Shown here piece after piece: positions 7,199 to 13,933 of a DNA stretch of 21,945 nt. Under the pieces are notes generated by a model. The model worked only from the letters and a program-made list of their open reading frames with translations, was not told the origin of the DNA and searched no databases. How positions within the stretch are numbered: the stretch's first letter is position 1; each line of letters starts with the position of its first letter. The position numbers were made by a program, and so were the translations under genes. The DNA is from Archangium sp. (GTDB lineage Bacteria > Myxococcota > Myxococcia > Myxococcales > Myxococcaceae): assembly GCA_016793585.1 (NCBI GenBank), contig JAEUJR010000340.1, forward strand, positions 1-21,945, read 5' to 3'.

Positions 7199-8872
7199 CG
7201 AGAACGGGCTGGGCAGCAGCGGCGGTCGATCTTTCCCCTCCATCGACCGCTGCAGCTCGATCTCCTGCAGCAGCACCGCAGGCGCGACCGTCGACACCGG
7301 CACCATGCCGCTCTCGGCGCCGCAGAAGCCGTTGAAGACGCCCTCCTTCTTGCCGGTCGCGAGCACCTTGTTGATCGACGACAGCGGCGTGCCGACGATC
7401 TCGACGCCTCGCACGAGCGTCTCTTTGCCGTCGCGCACGTCGACCCGCACCACCATGCGCGGCGTGCCCTTGAAGGCCTGATAGCCGTACGAGGTGGTGT
7501 TCGTGTTGCCGCCCGTGATGTCGCGAATGATCAGCGCGTACGGTTTGCCCTGCCGCTTCGCCTCGGTGAGCAGCGCCTTCTTCAGCTCGACCTCGCTCAG
7601 ACGCTTCTTCGACTCGACGATCAGGTTCGCCATGCGCGCCACCGGCTTGCGGTTGCTCTGCGCGCGCCCGTGCCCGTTCGACCTCGTGAACCCCTCCGTC
7701 GGCCGCCGCGAGAGCAGGAAGCTCTTCAGCACGCCGTCTTGTACGAGGGTGACCCGCTGCCCGGCCACGCCCTCTTCATCGAAGGCGTAGTGGCCGTTGA
7801 GCGCCCGGCCAGCACGCTCCGCCAGGGTCGGGTCGTCGAAGACGCTCAAGAACGAGGGCAACACCGGCTTGCCCACCTGGCCGCGAAACGTCTTCCCCTC
7901 GGCATCGTTGTCCTGCCGCTCGCCCTCGAGGCGATGGCCGACCGCCTCGTGAAAGAGCACGCCAGCCGCGTCGGGCTCGAAGAGCGCCGGCCCGGTGTAG
8001 GGGTCGATCGTAGGCGCCGCCTTGAGCGCGAGCAGATCGGCCATCATCTTCGCGGTCTCCTTCGTGATCTCGTCGTCGCTCGGCAGCTGAGCTTCTCGCG
8101 GCGCGTACCAGTCACGGGAGTTCTCGAGCAGCTGCCCGTCGTCGGCCCGGGTGACGGCCGAGACGCGAACGCTGAACAACGTGTCCTCCGTCACGATGCG
8201 GGTGCCTTCACTCGACACGAACAGCCGCAACACCCTGTCGCCCGCGACGCGCACCTCGGAGTCGAAGAACGCCTTCTCGGACGCGAGCTTCAGCGACAGC
8301 GCCCTCGACAACGCGACCCAGCGATCTCTCGAGAACGAATACGCCGCGCGCGGGCCCACGAAGACCTCTGGCTCCTGCCTCGTGAACGACTGAGACCTGC
8401 CGGGCATGTCTACGGTGTAGACATCGTCGCCCTTCTTCTTGAGGAAGTTGAAGAGGGCGCTCTTGTACTTCTCGTCGATCACGAGCCAGAGCGCGGTGCG
8501 CAGGGCGGCCGGGTCGTCTTCGATCGGCCCCTGCTTGGGCGCGAAGAAGCTGGTGCCCTTCGTCGAGAACGTCAGATCGAGTTCGTCTCCGACGCTGCTG
8601 TCGAACTCGTAGGAACCGACCCGAACGTCGGCGGCGAGCTTGCGTTCGCGATCGGCCGAGTCGGTGACCAGGGCTCCGTACTTCGCGCCGAGCTCGTGGT
8701 GCAGGTAGTCCTTCACCTGCGCGCTCACGAAATAGGGCGGCGGGTTCTCCTTGAGCGTCAGCGACTGACGGCTGCGATCGACCTCGGCCACCATGGCCTC
8801 GAGCAGCTCGAGGCGGGCATCGGGTGGCGGCTTGGCGGCGACGGCGAGGGTGACGAGCAGGCTGAGCGTCAT
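7178..8872 (-). CDS. exported TldD/PmbA-family metallopeptidase homologue
   Basis: A 564-residue TldD-like protein. The zinc site H-E-A-V-G-H (308-313, HExxxH as in TldD) is followed by 'RLEGERQDNDAEGKTF'. A late Cys517 in 'FCGAESG' matches the third zinc ligand position of TldD. TldD normally works as a TldD-TldE heterodimer that degrades unfolded peptides in the cytosol and trims some RiPP precursors. Here the N-terminus begins 'MTLSLLVTLAVAAKPP', a short but plausible signal peptide, so the protein is probably exported (inference). At 564 residues it is about 80-100 longer than Escherichia coli TldD, mostly N-terminal. No TldE partner is in the window. Start ATG 8872 lacks a strong Shine-Dalgarno sequence. 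Confidence 0.87.
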   Translation of the reverse strand: MTLSLLVTLAVAAKPPPDARLELLEAMVAEVDRSRQSLTLKENPPPYFVSAQVKDYLHHELGAKYGALVTDSADRERKLAADVRVGSYEFDSSVGDELDLTFSTKGTSFFAPKQGPIEDDPAALRTALWLVIDEKYKSALFNFLKKKGDDVYTVDMPGRSQSFTRQEPEVFVGPRAAYSFSRDRWVALSRALSLKLASEKAFFDSEVRVAGDRVLRLFVSSEGTRIVTEDTLFSVRVSAVTRADDGQLLENSRDWYAPREAQLPSDDEITKETAKMMADLLALKAAPTIDPYTGPALFEPDAAGVLFHEAVGHRLEGERQDNDAEGKTFRGQVGKPVLPSFLSVFDDPTLAERAGRALNGHYAFDEEGVAGQRVTLVQDGVLKSFLLSRRPTEGFTRSNGHGRAQSNRKPVARMANLIVESKKRLSEVELKKALLTEAKRQGKPYALIIRDITGGNTNTTSYGYQAFKGTPRMVVRVDVRDGKETLVRGVEIVGTPLSSINKVLATGKKEGVFNGFCGAESGMVPVSTVAPAVLLQEIELQRSMEGKDRPPLLPSPFSSPGDAR

Positions 8873-8975
8873 GGGCTGCGAACGCTACAGGCTCGCGCGT
8901 CTCGACGCTCGATCGTGAGATGCACGAACCCGGCCGCGACGCCCTGCCCGTCACCTTCGTCATGCGACGCACGTG

Positions 8976-9503
8976 TCAGAACGTCGCGACCTCGACGCCG
9001 TACTCCTCCCGCGCAGCCCAACGTTTCGCGAAAGCCGCGACGACCGGCGTGGCGAGCACCAGCCCCGACGCGAGCGCGATCGCAGGAAGGAGCGGCACGA
9101 AGCCCGCGAGCGCCCCCAACACCAGCCCCACGCCAGCGAGAAAGACCGAGACGACGATGGGCAAGGCCACCAGCAGATCCGCCTTCGGCGTCGCGCTGCC
9201 GATCACGCACCCGGCGAGTGAGCCGAACGCGCCGACGACGATCGCGCCGACGATCATGAAGGCCTGCGGATTCCAGAATGAACCGGTCAGGGCCGCCACG
9301 AGCCAGCCGGCGACGGCTCCAACGCCAGCGCCCACGCCGACTGCGACTGGAGCGCCAGCCACCCTCGCCACCAACACGGCCGCGGATGGCAGTTCGACGT
9401 CGGCCGGAAGGAAGTGCCCGACAGGCCTGTCAGCCTCGAGCCTGACACCGATGCCAGCGTTGGGCTGCGTCTGCGAGAGGACGATGAGGAGCAGCGAGAG
9501 CAC
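8976..9503 (-). CDS. hypothetical membrane protein
   Basis: A 175-residue protein beginning at GTG 9503, 29 bases after the HAD hydrolase stop. The N-terminus has a short hydrophobic segment (1-10) that may be a signal peptide. It is followed by a non-membrane part (11-45) and three to four Gly/Ala/Val-rich hydrophobic segments at about 46-72, 83-105, 108-128 and 131-152. The last 20 residues are charged. No family was recognised. The opposite strand is also open here but reads as a Ser/Thr/Ala/Pro-rich chain with no recognisable pattern, so the - strand frame is preferred. It probably follows the HAD gene in one transcript. Confidence 0.6.
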   Translation of the reverse strand: MLSLLLIVLSQTQPNAGIGVRLEADRPVGHFLPADVELPSAAVLVARVAGAPVAVGVGAGVGAVAGWLVAALTGSFWNPQAFMIVGAIVVGAFGSLAGCVIGSATPKADLLVALPIVVSVFLAGVGLVLGALAGFVPLLPAIALASGLVLATPVVAAFAKRWAAREEYGVEVATF

Positions 9504-9532
9504 GAGCCGCCACTCTTCAAGACGTGCGCCAG

Positions 9533-10207
9533 TCAGGCCACGCGGGCGACCGGCTCTCCCCAGTCGACGATCTTCCAGCCCCGCTTCTGGGCGTGCCGAC
9601 GCAGCCGCTGATCGGGGTTCACCGCGACCGGCGTCTGCACGACCTCCATCACCGGCAGGTCGCTGAAGCTGTCGGTGTAGAACGCCGCCTCGCGCACCGA
9701 AGCGCCCACCCGCCCCGCCTCGGCCGTCGCGTGCACGAGCTTGCCCTCGCCGAAGCAGACCCGCCCTTCGATCAAGCCAGTGTGGTTGCCATCGGCGCCG
9801 ACCTGGAGCCGGTTCGAGAGCACCGCGTCGAACTTGAGCTCGGCGGCGGCCATCTCGGCGAGCAGGTGCGACGACGAGGTCAGCATCACCAGCCGATCGC
9901 CCGCCTTGCGGTGCTGCTCGAGCATCTCGAGCGCTCCCGGCCGGTAGGTGCGGCGAACTTCGGTCTCGTAGAACGTCGCCGTGCGCTGCAGCAGGGCCTT
10001 CGCCGAGACACCGCTGATGTGCGTGACCGCCTCGGCCACCATGTCTTCACCCGACGCGAAGCCCAGCTCGTACCGAACCAGCCACCACATCGCGCGCATG
10101 GCCTGTCGCTTCTTGATGTTGCCGAGCGCGAGCTCGCGACGCACCCACAGCTCGCCCGAGTTCACGGAGAGCAGCGTGCGATCGAGATCGAAGAAGGCGA
10201 GGCGCAT
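9533..10207 (-). CDS. HAD-IB family hydrolase (SerB/CicA-like phosphatase)
   Basis: A 224-residue phosphatase-fold protein with all four HAD motifs. Motif I is 'FFDLDRTLL' (nucleophile Asp7, acid/base Asp9), motif II 'LTSSS' (about 109-113), the motif III lysine is Lys156 in 'GEGK', and motif IV is 'YTDSFSDLP' (Asp179, Asp183). The TDS-x-SDLP form and the helical cap between motifs I and II fit subfamily IB, which includes phosphoserine phosphatase-like enzymes. The true substrate is not evident. An upstream in-frame GTG at 10228 would add 7 residues; ATG 10207 is preferred because motif I normally begins within a few residues of the start. It lies downstream of the DAG-linker lipoprotein and upstream of a small membrane protein. 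Confidence 0.88.
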   Translation of the reverse strand: MRLAFFDLDRTLLSVNSGELWVRRELALGNIKKRQAMRAMWWLVRYELGFASGEDMVAEAVTHISGVSAKALLQRTATFYETEVRRTYRPGALEMLEQHRKAGDRLVMLTSSSHLLAEMAAAELKFDAVLSNRLQVGADGNHTGLIEGRVCFGEGKLVHATAEAGRVGASVREAAFYTDSFSDLPVMEVVQTPVAVNPDQRLRRHAQKRGWKIVDWGEPVARVA

Positions 10208-10261
10208 CGGCGACAGGGGTAACGGCACGATCGCTCAGCCGCACGCGAGAGGCCAGTCCCG

Positions 10262-11248
10262 TCAGCCTCCGTCGCGCGCCGAGCCGGCCCCCGGGCGAGC
10301 CGCGGCTCCCCAGAAGGCCCGGCCGGGCGAGGTGGCGAGCGGGCGTGCGGCGACGCCCCCGTCGGCCAGCAGATCGAGCAGCACCGCGTCACCCTGGTTC
10401 GTGAAGCCGTAGAGCTTGTTGTCGAACGTCGCGAGCCCCCAGACCGAGGTGACGCCGATGGGGCCGTAACGCTCGACGACGGCGCCCGTCTGCGGGTTGA
10501 TGCGCACGAGGCAGTCGGCGCACACCGTGCCGCCGTTCGCGTCCTTCACGGTGAGGAACGCCCCGCCGTCTTCGAGCGCCGTGAGATCGCCGCTGGGGAT
10601 CTGGTTGAAGCCGAGATCGCTCGAGCCCAGGGCCATCGCCATGCCGGTCGCAGGCTCGAACTCCCAGTACGACATGGGGCCGTAGCCGACGAGCCCTTCG
10701 GCGGTCGGGTCGACGACGCCCGCGGGCAGGAACTGGAGCGTCAGCAGCAGCTCCGGCAGCGTCGCCAGCGGCGTGCACACTCCAGTGCTGAGGTTGAGCC
10801 GATAGAGCGTGAAGCCGGCGATCATGAAGGCGCGGCCTGCCTGATCGATCGCGAGATCGGTCGGGCGGTTGCACGTGATGGTCGCGATGCGCGTGAAGCT
10901 GTTGGTGCGCGGCAGGTAGCCGTACAGCGCGGCCGAGTCGTGCAGATAGATGATGTCGTCGGCCGCGAGCCCGGGCCCGGCGTCGAAGCCCGCGTCGACC
11001 CCGGCGTCGACTCGGCCCGCATCAGGACGGACACCAGCGTCGAAGCCAGCATCTGGACGACCTGCATCGATGCCAGCATCCGGTCGGCCTGCGTCGATGC
11101 CGGCATCACGAAGTCCCGCATCGCGAACACCCGCGTCGATTCCCGCGTCGCGCCCTGCATCGACCGGTGGCGGCATCGGCTGATCGTACGTGACGAGTTC
11201 GGTGCGCCCGCACGCGACCAGCAGGATCAGGAGAAGACAACGGGGCAT
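10262..11248 (-). CDS. lipoprotein with Asp-Ala-Gly linker and C-terminal propeller-like domain
   Basis: A 328-residue lipoprotein. ATG 11248 is chosen over an upstream TTG (11284) because it gives a clean signal 'MPRCLLLILLVAC' with lipobox L-V-A-C (Cys13). Residues 29-91 are an extended Asp-Ala-Gly repeat with Arg, Pro, Ile, Val or Phe spacers, a linker type common in myxobacterial lipoproteins. The remainder (about 95-328) has repeated short beta patterns such as 'IIYLHDSAALYGYLP', 'LYRLNLSTG', 'LVRINPQTGAV' and 'NKLYGFTN'. These resemble a beta-propeller or streptogramin-lyase-like repeat domain (inference from pattern only). No catalytic residues are recognised. The frame ends in a Gly/Ala/Arg-rich tail. 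Confidence 0.78.
   Translation of the reverse strand: MPRCLLLILLVACGRTELVTYDQPMPPPVDAGRDAGIDAGVRDAGLRDAGIDAGRPDAGIDAGRPDAGFDAGVRPDAGRVDAGVDAGFDAGPGLAADDIIYLHDSAALYGYLPRTNSFTRIATITCNRPTDLAIDQAGRAFMIAGFTLYRLNLSTGVCTPLATLPELLLTLQFLPAGVVDPTAEGLVGYGPMSYWEFEPATGMAMALGSSDLGFNQIPSGDLTALEDGGAFLTVKDANGGTVCADCLVRINPQTGAVVERYGPIGVTSVWGLATFDNKLYGFTNQGDAVLLDLLADGGVAARPLATSPGRAFWGAAARPGAGSARDGG
10976..11164 (-). repeat. DAG-codon repeat tract encoding the lipoprotein linker
   Basis: About 190 bases of degenerate short repeats encode Asp-Ala-Gly units, often Ile-Asp-Ala-Gly or Arg-Pro-Asp-Ala-Gly. Codons vary at third positions, which argues for selection on the peptide rather than recent DNA-level expansion. 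It lies inside the lipoprotein gene. Confidence 0.85.
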
Positions 11249-11322
11249 AAAGCTCGGGGCGTTGGGGAGGCCCTGCACTACCAACTTCCCGACGAGACCA
11301 CCCTCGCGAAGTGGCTTGAGCG

Positions 11323-12324
11323 TCAGCCGCGCACGAGCTCGAGCTCGATTCGCCCGTCGAGCTTCAATGCCAACAACACTCCGGTGATCTGCTCGGCCTC
11401 GGTCTTCGTCAGCAGATTGCGAAAGCCATCACCATCAGCCAGCTCGGCCTCCATCACGGGCCCGCGCTCGAGCCAACGCAGGAACCCGAGCGGCGTCAGC
11501 ATCGGCAACATGCCCTTGATCGGCCACAGCGTCGGGCGCTCCTCGAGCAGCTTGCGCAGCTGCGGGGCCTTCGGCCGAACGTCGCTCACACCTTCGTCGG
11601 CGTAGAGCACCGGTGGCGCCAGCGTTGCCTCGTCCGTCGAGTCATCGAAGAGCGCGCCGTACCTCGTCGGCACGCGCCCGCTCGTCACGAACGTCAACGT
11701 CACCGCCGTGTCGGGCGAGGGCCGGCGCAGGTGCAGAATGCGTCGCTCGTTCGGCAATACGCGCACCATCAGCTCGAGTGACGGTTTCGCGAGCTCGGCC
11801 TGCCGCGCGACTCGAGCCCGCAGCTCCGAGACGACGCGCGTGATCGCCTCGTTGAGCGCCGCTTCAGCCTGCTGCGCCCGCGCTTCGAGATCTTCCTGCG
11901 CGGCCTTCAGGCCACGCTTCGCCTCGGCCGCCAGCGCGTTGAGCTCGCTGCGCTTCGCCAGCACTTCCCCACCCGCCGCAGGGACGACGGTCTGCACTGC
12001 ACCGAGGAGCAACGCCCCCTGCTGCTCGAGGCGCTCCCGCTCCGACGCAAAGCTCGCCTTCACGGTGCGCAGCTCGGCCCGCAGCTCGTCCCACGCATCG
12101 TAGGCGGCTTCGACCGTCTCTGGGCGGGTCGCGAGCGCGGAGGAGGCGTCGCCCACTCCGACTGGTGCGGGCGGCTCGATCAGCGCACGCGGCGCCACCA
12201 CCACCGCGCGCGTCTCGACTGGCGTGTCACGCGGCAACGCTCGCGGCGGCGTCGCGCGGAGCGGATCTCTCCGCACCGGCCTTCGTTTCGGCTTCGCGCT
12301 CGGCCGCTTCTTCTTCGCTGCCAT
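11323..12324 (-). CDS. basic-tailed coiled-coil hypothetical protein
   Basis: A 333-residue protein of unknown function, last gene of a six-gene - strand operon; 9 bases separate it from the YtxH-like gene. Three parts can be seen. Residues 1-50 are very basic and Pro-rich ('MAAKKKRPSAKPKRRPVRR'), like a nucleic-acid-binding or surface-binding tail. Residues about 70-180 are Ala/Glu/Arg/Leu-rich with heptad character (coiled coil). Residues about 185-333 form a mixed domain with 'LPNERRILHLRRP', 'GFLRWLERGPV' and an ending 'LLALKLDGRIELELVRG', reminiscent of a winged-helix end (inference). No signal peptide or membrane segment is visible, so it is probably cytoplasmic or bound to the inner face of the membrane. 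Confidence 0.7.
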   Translation of the reverse strand: MAAKKKRPSAKPKRRPVRRDPLRATPPRALPRDTPVETRAVVVAPRALIEPPAPVGVGDASSALATRPETVEAAYDAWDELRAELRTVKASFASERERLEQQGALLLGAVQTVVPAAGGEVLAKRSELNALAAEAKRGLKAAQEDLEARAQQAEAALNEAITRVVSELRARVARQAELAKPSLELMVRVLPNERRILHLRRPSPDTAVTLTFVTSGRVPTRYGALFDDSTDEATLAPPVLYADEGVSDVRPKAPQLRKLLEERPTLWPIKGMLPMLTPLGFLRWLERGPVMEAELADGDGFRNLLTKTEAEQITGVLLALKLDGRIELELVRG

Positions 12325-12333
12325 TGAGCGACG

Positions 12334-12621
12334 TCAGACCTTCGCAGTCGCCGCAGCCGGCTGACCGTTCGTCTCGGGCGCCGTGGTGCCCTTGTTCAGC
12401 TTGGCCTTCACGTCTTCACGCAGCTCCTTGCCGGGCTTGGGCGCGAGCATGAGGCCCAGGCCGACGCCGACGAGCACTCCGGCTCCGAACAACGCGAGCG
12501 CCGGCACCAGCTTGTCCGACGCGGTCCGCCGCTCCTCGAGGCCGACGAGATCGAGCACGTCATCTTTGTCGACGTCGGCCAGCTTCTTCAGGTTCTTCAG
12601 CAACATCGCGGTCGCACTCAT
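12334..12621 (-). CDS. YtxH-like small membrane protein
   Basis: A 95-residue protein with one membrane segment at about 40-59 followed directly by 'LAPKPGKELREDVKAKL' (59-75). That is the glycine-rich helix plus 'APxxGxExRxDV' arrangement of the YtxH family of general-stress proteins. The N-terminal 35 residues are charged and helical; the tail is low-complexity Ala/Thr/Pro. The ATG (12621) overlaps the stop of the upstream gene (ATGA), so translation is probably coupled. Function in this family is poorly known beyond association with stress. Confidence 0.75.
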   Translation of the reverse strand: MSATAMLLKNLKKLADVDKDDVLDLVGLEERRTASDKLVPALALFGAGVLVGVGLGLMLAPKPGKELREDVKAKLNKGTTAPETNGQPAAATAKV

Positions 12622-12971
12622 GGTGACTCCTCTTTCTTCTGCGAAGACAAGATGCCGTCGACTGCCGACTCGGCCACGTCGAGCAGACGATCACGAACCG
12701 CGGGAATCGAGGCCAGCTTCATGCCGATGCGCAGCACCCGAAACGTGGTCGGCGTGAACAGGCCGCCGCCGAGCACGTAGCCGACGCCCAGCGCCGCCGC
12801 GACCATGCCGTACGGAGACTGCTCGACCTTCTCGGTGATGCCGACCGCGTCGGCGACGCCGTTGAGCGCCGAGTTCGCGTTCTGCAGCACCTCGGTCACC
12901 TGCTCACCGATCTCCTTCGCGGCGATCGGCGCGGCCCCTTCGAGCACCTGCTTCGTCGAGGGCTCGCTCAT
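12618..12971 (-). CDS. small membrane-associated hypothetical protein
   Basis: A 117-residue protein. ATG 12971 is chosen because it overlaps the upstream stop as ATGA, matching the other junctions of this operon; an ATG five codons upstream (12986) is possible. It has a helical N-terminus (1-50), a Gly-rich hydrophobic segment 'GMVAAALGVGYVLGGGLF' (55-72), then an amphipathic helical half with Arg/Lys and an acidic end. I recognise no family. The Gly-rich YVLGGGLF segment is similar in style to those of its neighbours. Confidence 0.68.
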   Translation of the reverse strand: MSEPSTKQVLEGAAPIAAKEIGEQVTEVLQNANSALNGVADAVGITEKVEQSPYGMVAAALGVGYVLGGGLFTPTTFRVLRIGMKLASIPAVRDRLLDVAESAVDGILSSQKKEESP

Positions 12972-13186
12972 CGGCGCGACGCCCATCGGCCCACGAGAAA
13001 GCCCAACGCCGCGGCGCCGATCAGCACCGTGCCCGGGTTCTTCTTGATGAACGTCTTCACCTGCTCGTTCACCTCGGTCACCTGCTCCATCGCCTGCTCG
13101 AGCTGGGGCGCGAAACGCTCCTGCAGCTCTTTGAGTTGTTCAGGCAGCTCGGGCATCGCCGGAGCCTTGCCAGCCTCGTTCGCCAT
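12968..13186 (-). CDS. DUF883/ElaB-YqjD-like small membrane-anchored protein
   Basis: A 72-residue protein. ATG 13186 is preferred because AAAGGA at 13195-13200 sits 8 bases upstream; an ATG at 13213 overlapping the previous stop would add 9 residues. Residues 1-48 are an acidic/Gln/Lys amphipathic helix. Residues 49-72 read 'KNPGTVLIGAAALGFLVGRW' followed by A-S-R-R, the C-terminal tail-anchor with twin-Arg end found in DUF883 proteins (ElaB, YqjD, YgaM). In Escherichia coli this group attaches to the inner membrane and can bind ribosomes. The same role here is only a possibility. Confidence 0.75.
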   Translation of the reverse strand: MANEAGKAPAMPELPEQLKELQERFAPQLEQAMEQVTEVNEQVKTFIKKNPGTVLIGAAALGFLVGRWASRR

Positions 13187-13194
13187 GGTCGTCG

Positions 13195-13200
13195 TCCTTT
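13195..13200 (-). promoter_or_regulatory. ribosome binding site deciding start at 13186
   Basis: Read on the - strand, AAAGGA with following CGACGACC lies 8 bases before the ATG at 13186. It is the best Shine-Dalgarno match in this operon and favours that ATG over the overlapping ATG at 13213. Confidence 0.6.
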
Positions 13201-13209
13201 CGGTGGAGT

Positions 13210-13452
13210 TCATCGCCGCCCCCACCAACGGCCAAGCAGGTACCCGGCGACGAACAGCCCGCCGATGGTCAGCACAGGGTGTTTGCGCACCGTCTCGCGC
13301 CACTTCCCGACCGCCCCGAGATCGTGCTCGAGCGTCTCGAGCTGCCCCTTGAGGCGCTCCCGCACCGCATGCAGCTTCGCCTTCACCTCGTCGGGCGTCT
13401 GCGTGCGCGCGAGGGACGAAGGCGGTCGAACCGTGATGGCCGAGTCGCTCAC
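13210..13452 (-). CDS. DUF3618/DUF883-like small membrane-anchored protein
   Basis: An 80-residue protein starting at GTG 13452, which overlaps the upstream stop (GTGA). Residues 18-55 form a charged helix ('TPDEVKAKLHAVRERLKGQL'). Residues 57-80 read 'KHPVLTIGGLFVAGYLLGRW' followed by W-G-R-R, a single C-terminal membrane helix with an Arg end. The layout matches DUF3618 or DUF883 small membrane proteins. It is close in design to the next gene product, suggesting an old duplication or shared complex (inference). Confidence 0.72.
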   Translation of the reverse strand: MSDSAITVRPPSSLARTQTPDEVKAKLHAVRERLKGQLETLEHDLGAVGKWRETVRKHPVLTIGGLFVAGYLLGRWWGRR

Positions 13453-13841
13453 TTCGCGTCTCCTTCCTGGCGGAGCACGATCGACGAGGTGTCTTCGAGC
13501 TCGGTCAGCGTCTCGTGCATCACCTTCTTCTCGTTCAGCTGCTTCGCCGCCACCGCGATGCCCGCCACGCCACCGATCAGGTTCACGAGGCCGACCAGCA
13601 GAAACGCGAGATCGGCCGGCATCACCCGGCGCAAGACCAGCGCCAGGGCGACGCAGAGAAAGCCGTAGCCGACGAGAATCAGGGGAGCCAACGCCGCGAT
13701 CACGCCCACACGAACGCCGATGAAGCGTGCGTCTTGCGCGAGCTCGAGGCGAGCCAGTCGAATGTGCTGCGCCGTCAGCTCGCTGAAGCCGTCTACGACG
13801 TCACGCAGCTGGGTGCCGAGCGCCATCAGGGCGGGCACCAT
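13449..13841 (-). CDS. holin-X (phage holin superfamily III)-like membrane protein
   Basis: A 130-residue protein, first of the six-gene operon. It has an amphipathic N-terminal helix (8-40), two membrane helices (about 45-70 and 77-99) and a charged C-terminal helix. This is the architecture of the 'putative Actinobacterial Holin-X' / phage_holin_3_6 family, which despite its name is widespread on chromosomes away from phages. No lysis genes are nearby, so a phage role is unlikely. The start is ambiguous: GGGAGG at 13843-13848 (- strand) is only 1 base from ATG 13841 and 4 bases from GTG 13838, and a further ATG lies at 13826. Confidence 0.75.
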   Translation of the reverse strand: MVPALMALGTQLRDVVDGFSELTAQHIRLARLELAQDARFIGVRVGVIAALAPLILVGYGFLCVALALVLRRVMPADLAFLLVGLVNLIGGVAGIAVAAKQLNEKKVMHETLTELEDTSSIVLRQEGDAK

Positions 13842-13933
13842 ACCTCCCGGCGAATTCGGGTGATCTCAATTCGTGGGCGTCTCGCGCCACGCGATGAATG
13901 CGGCCGTGGGTCGATTGTCATACAAGCCGCGCC
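13842..13933. promoter_or_regulatory. divergent intergenic region between the holin-X operon and the M1 gene
   Basis: The 92-base gap must carry the promoters for both the leftward six-gene operon and the rightward M1-family gene. An imperfect operator-like inverted repeat CGAATT-N11-AATTCG lies at about 13851-13873. I cannot assign -35/-10 boxes with confidence. Confidence 0.4.

Noticed and set aside
8920..9666. 248-codon + strand frame over the small membrane protein
   Set aside because: Ser/Thr/Ala/Pro-rich with no pattern; the - strand frame shows coherent membrane helices.
10976..11164. Possible CRISPR or tandem-repeat array
   Set aside because: Repeats are short, irregular and encode Asp-Ala-Gly units in frame; there are no constant repeats with unique spacers.
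13449..13841. Phage holin, hinting at a prophage
   Set aside because: No endolysin, capsid, tail or integrase genes nearby; holin-X proteins are common chromosomal genes.
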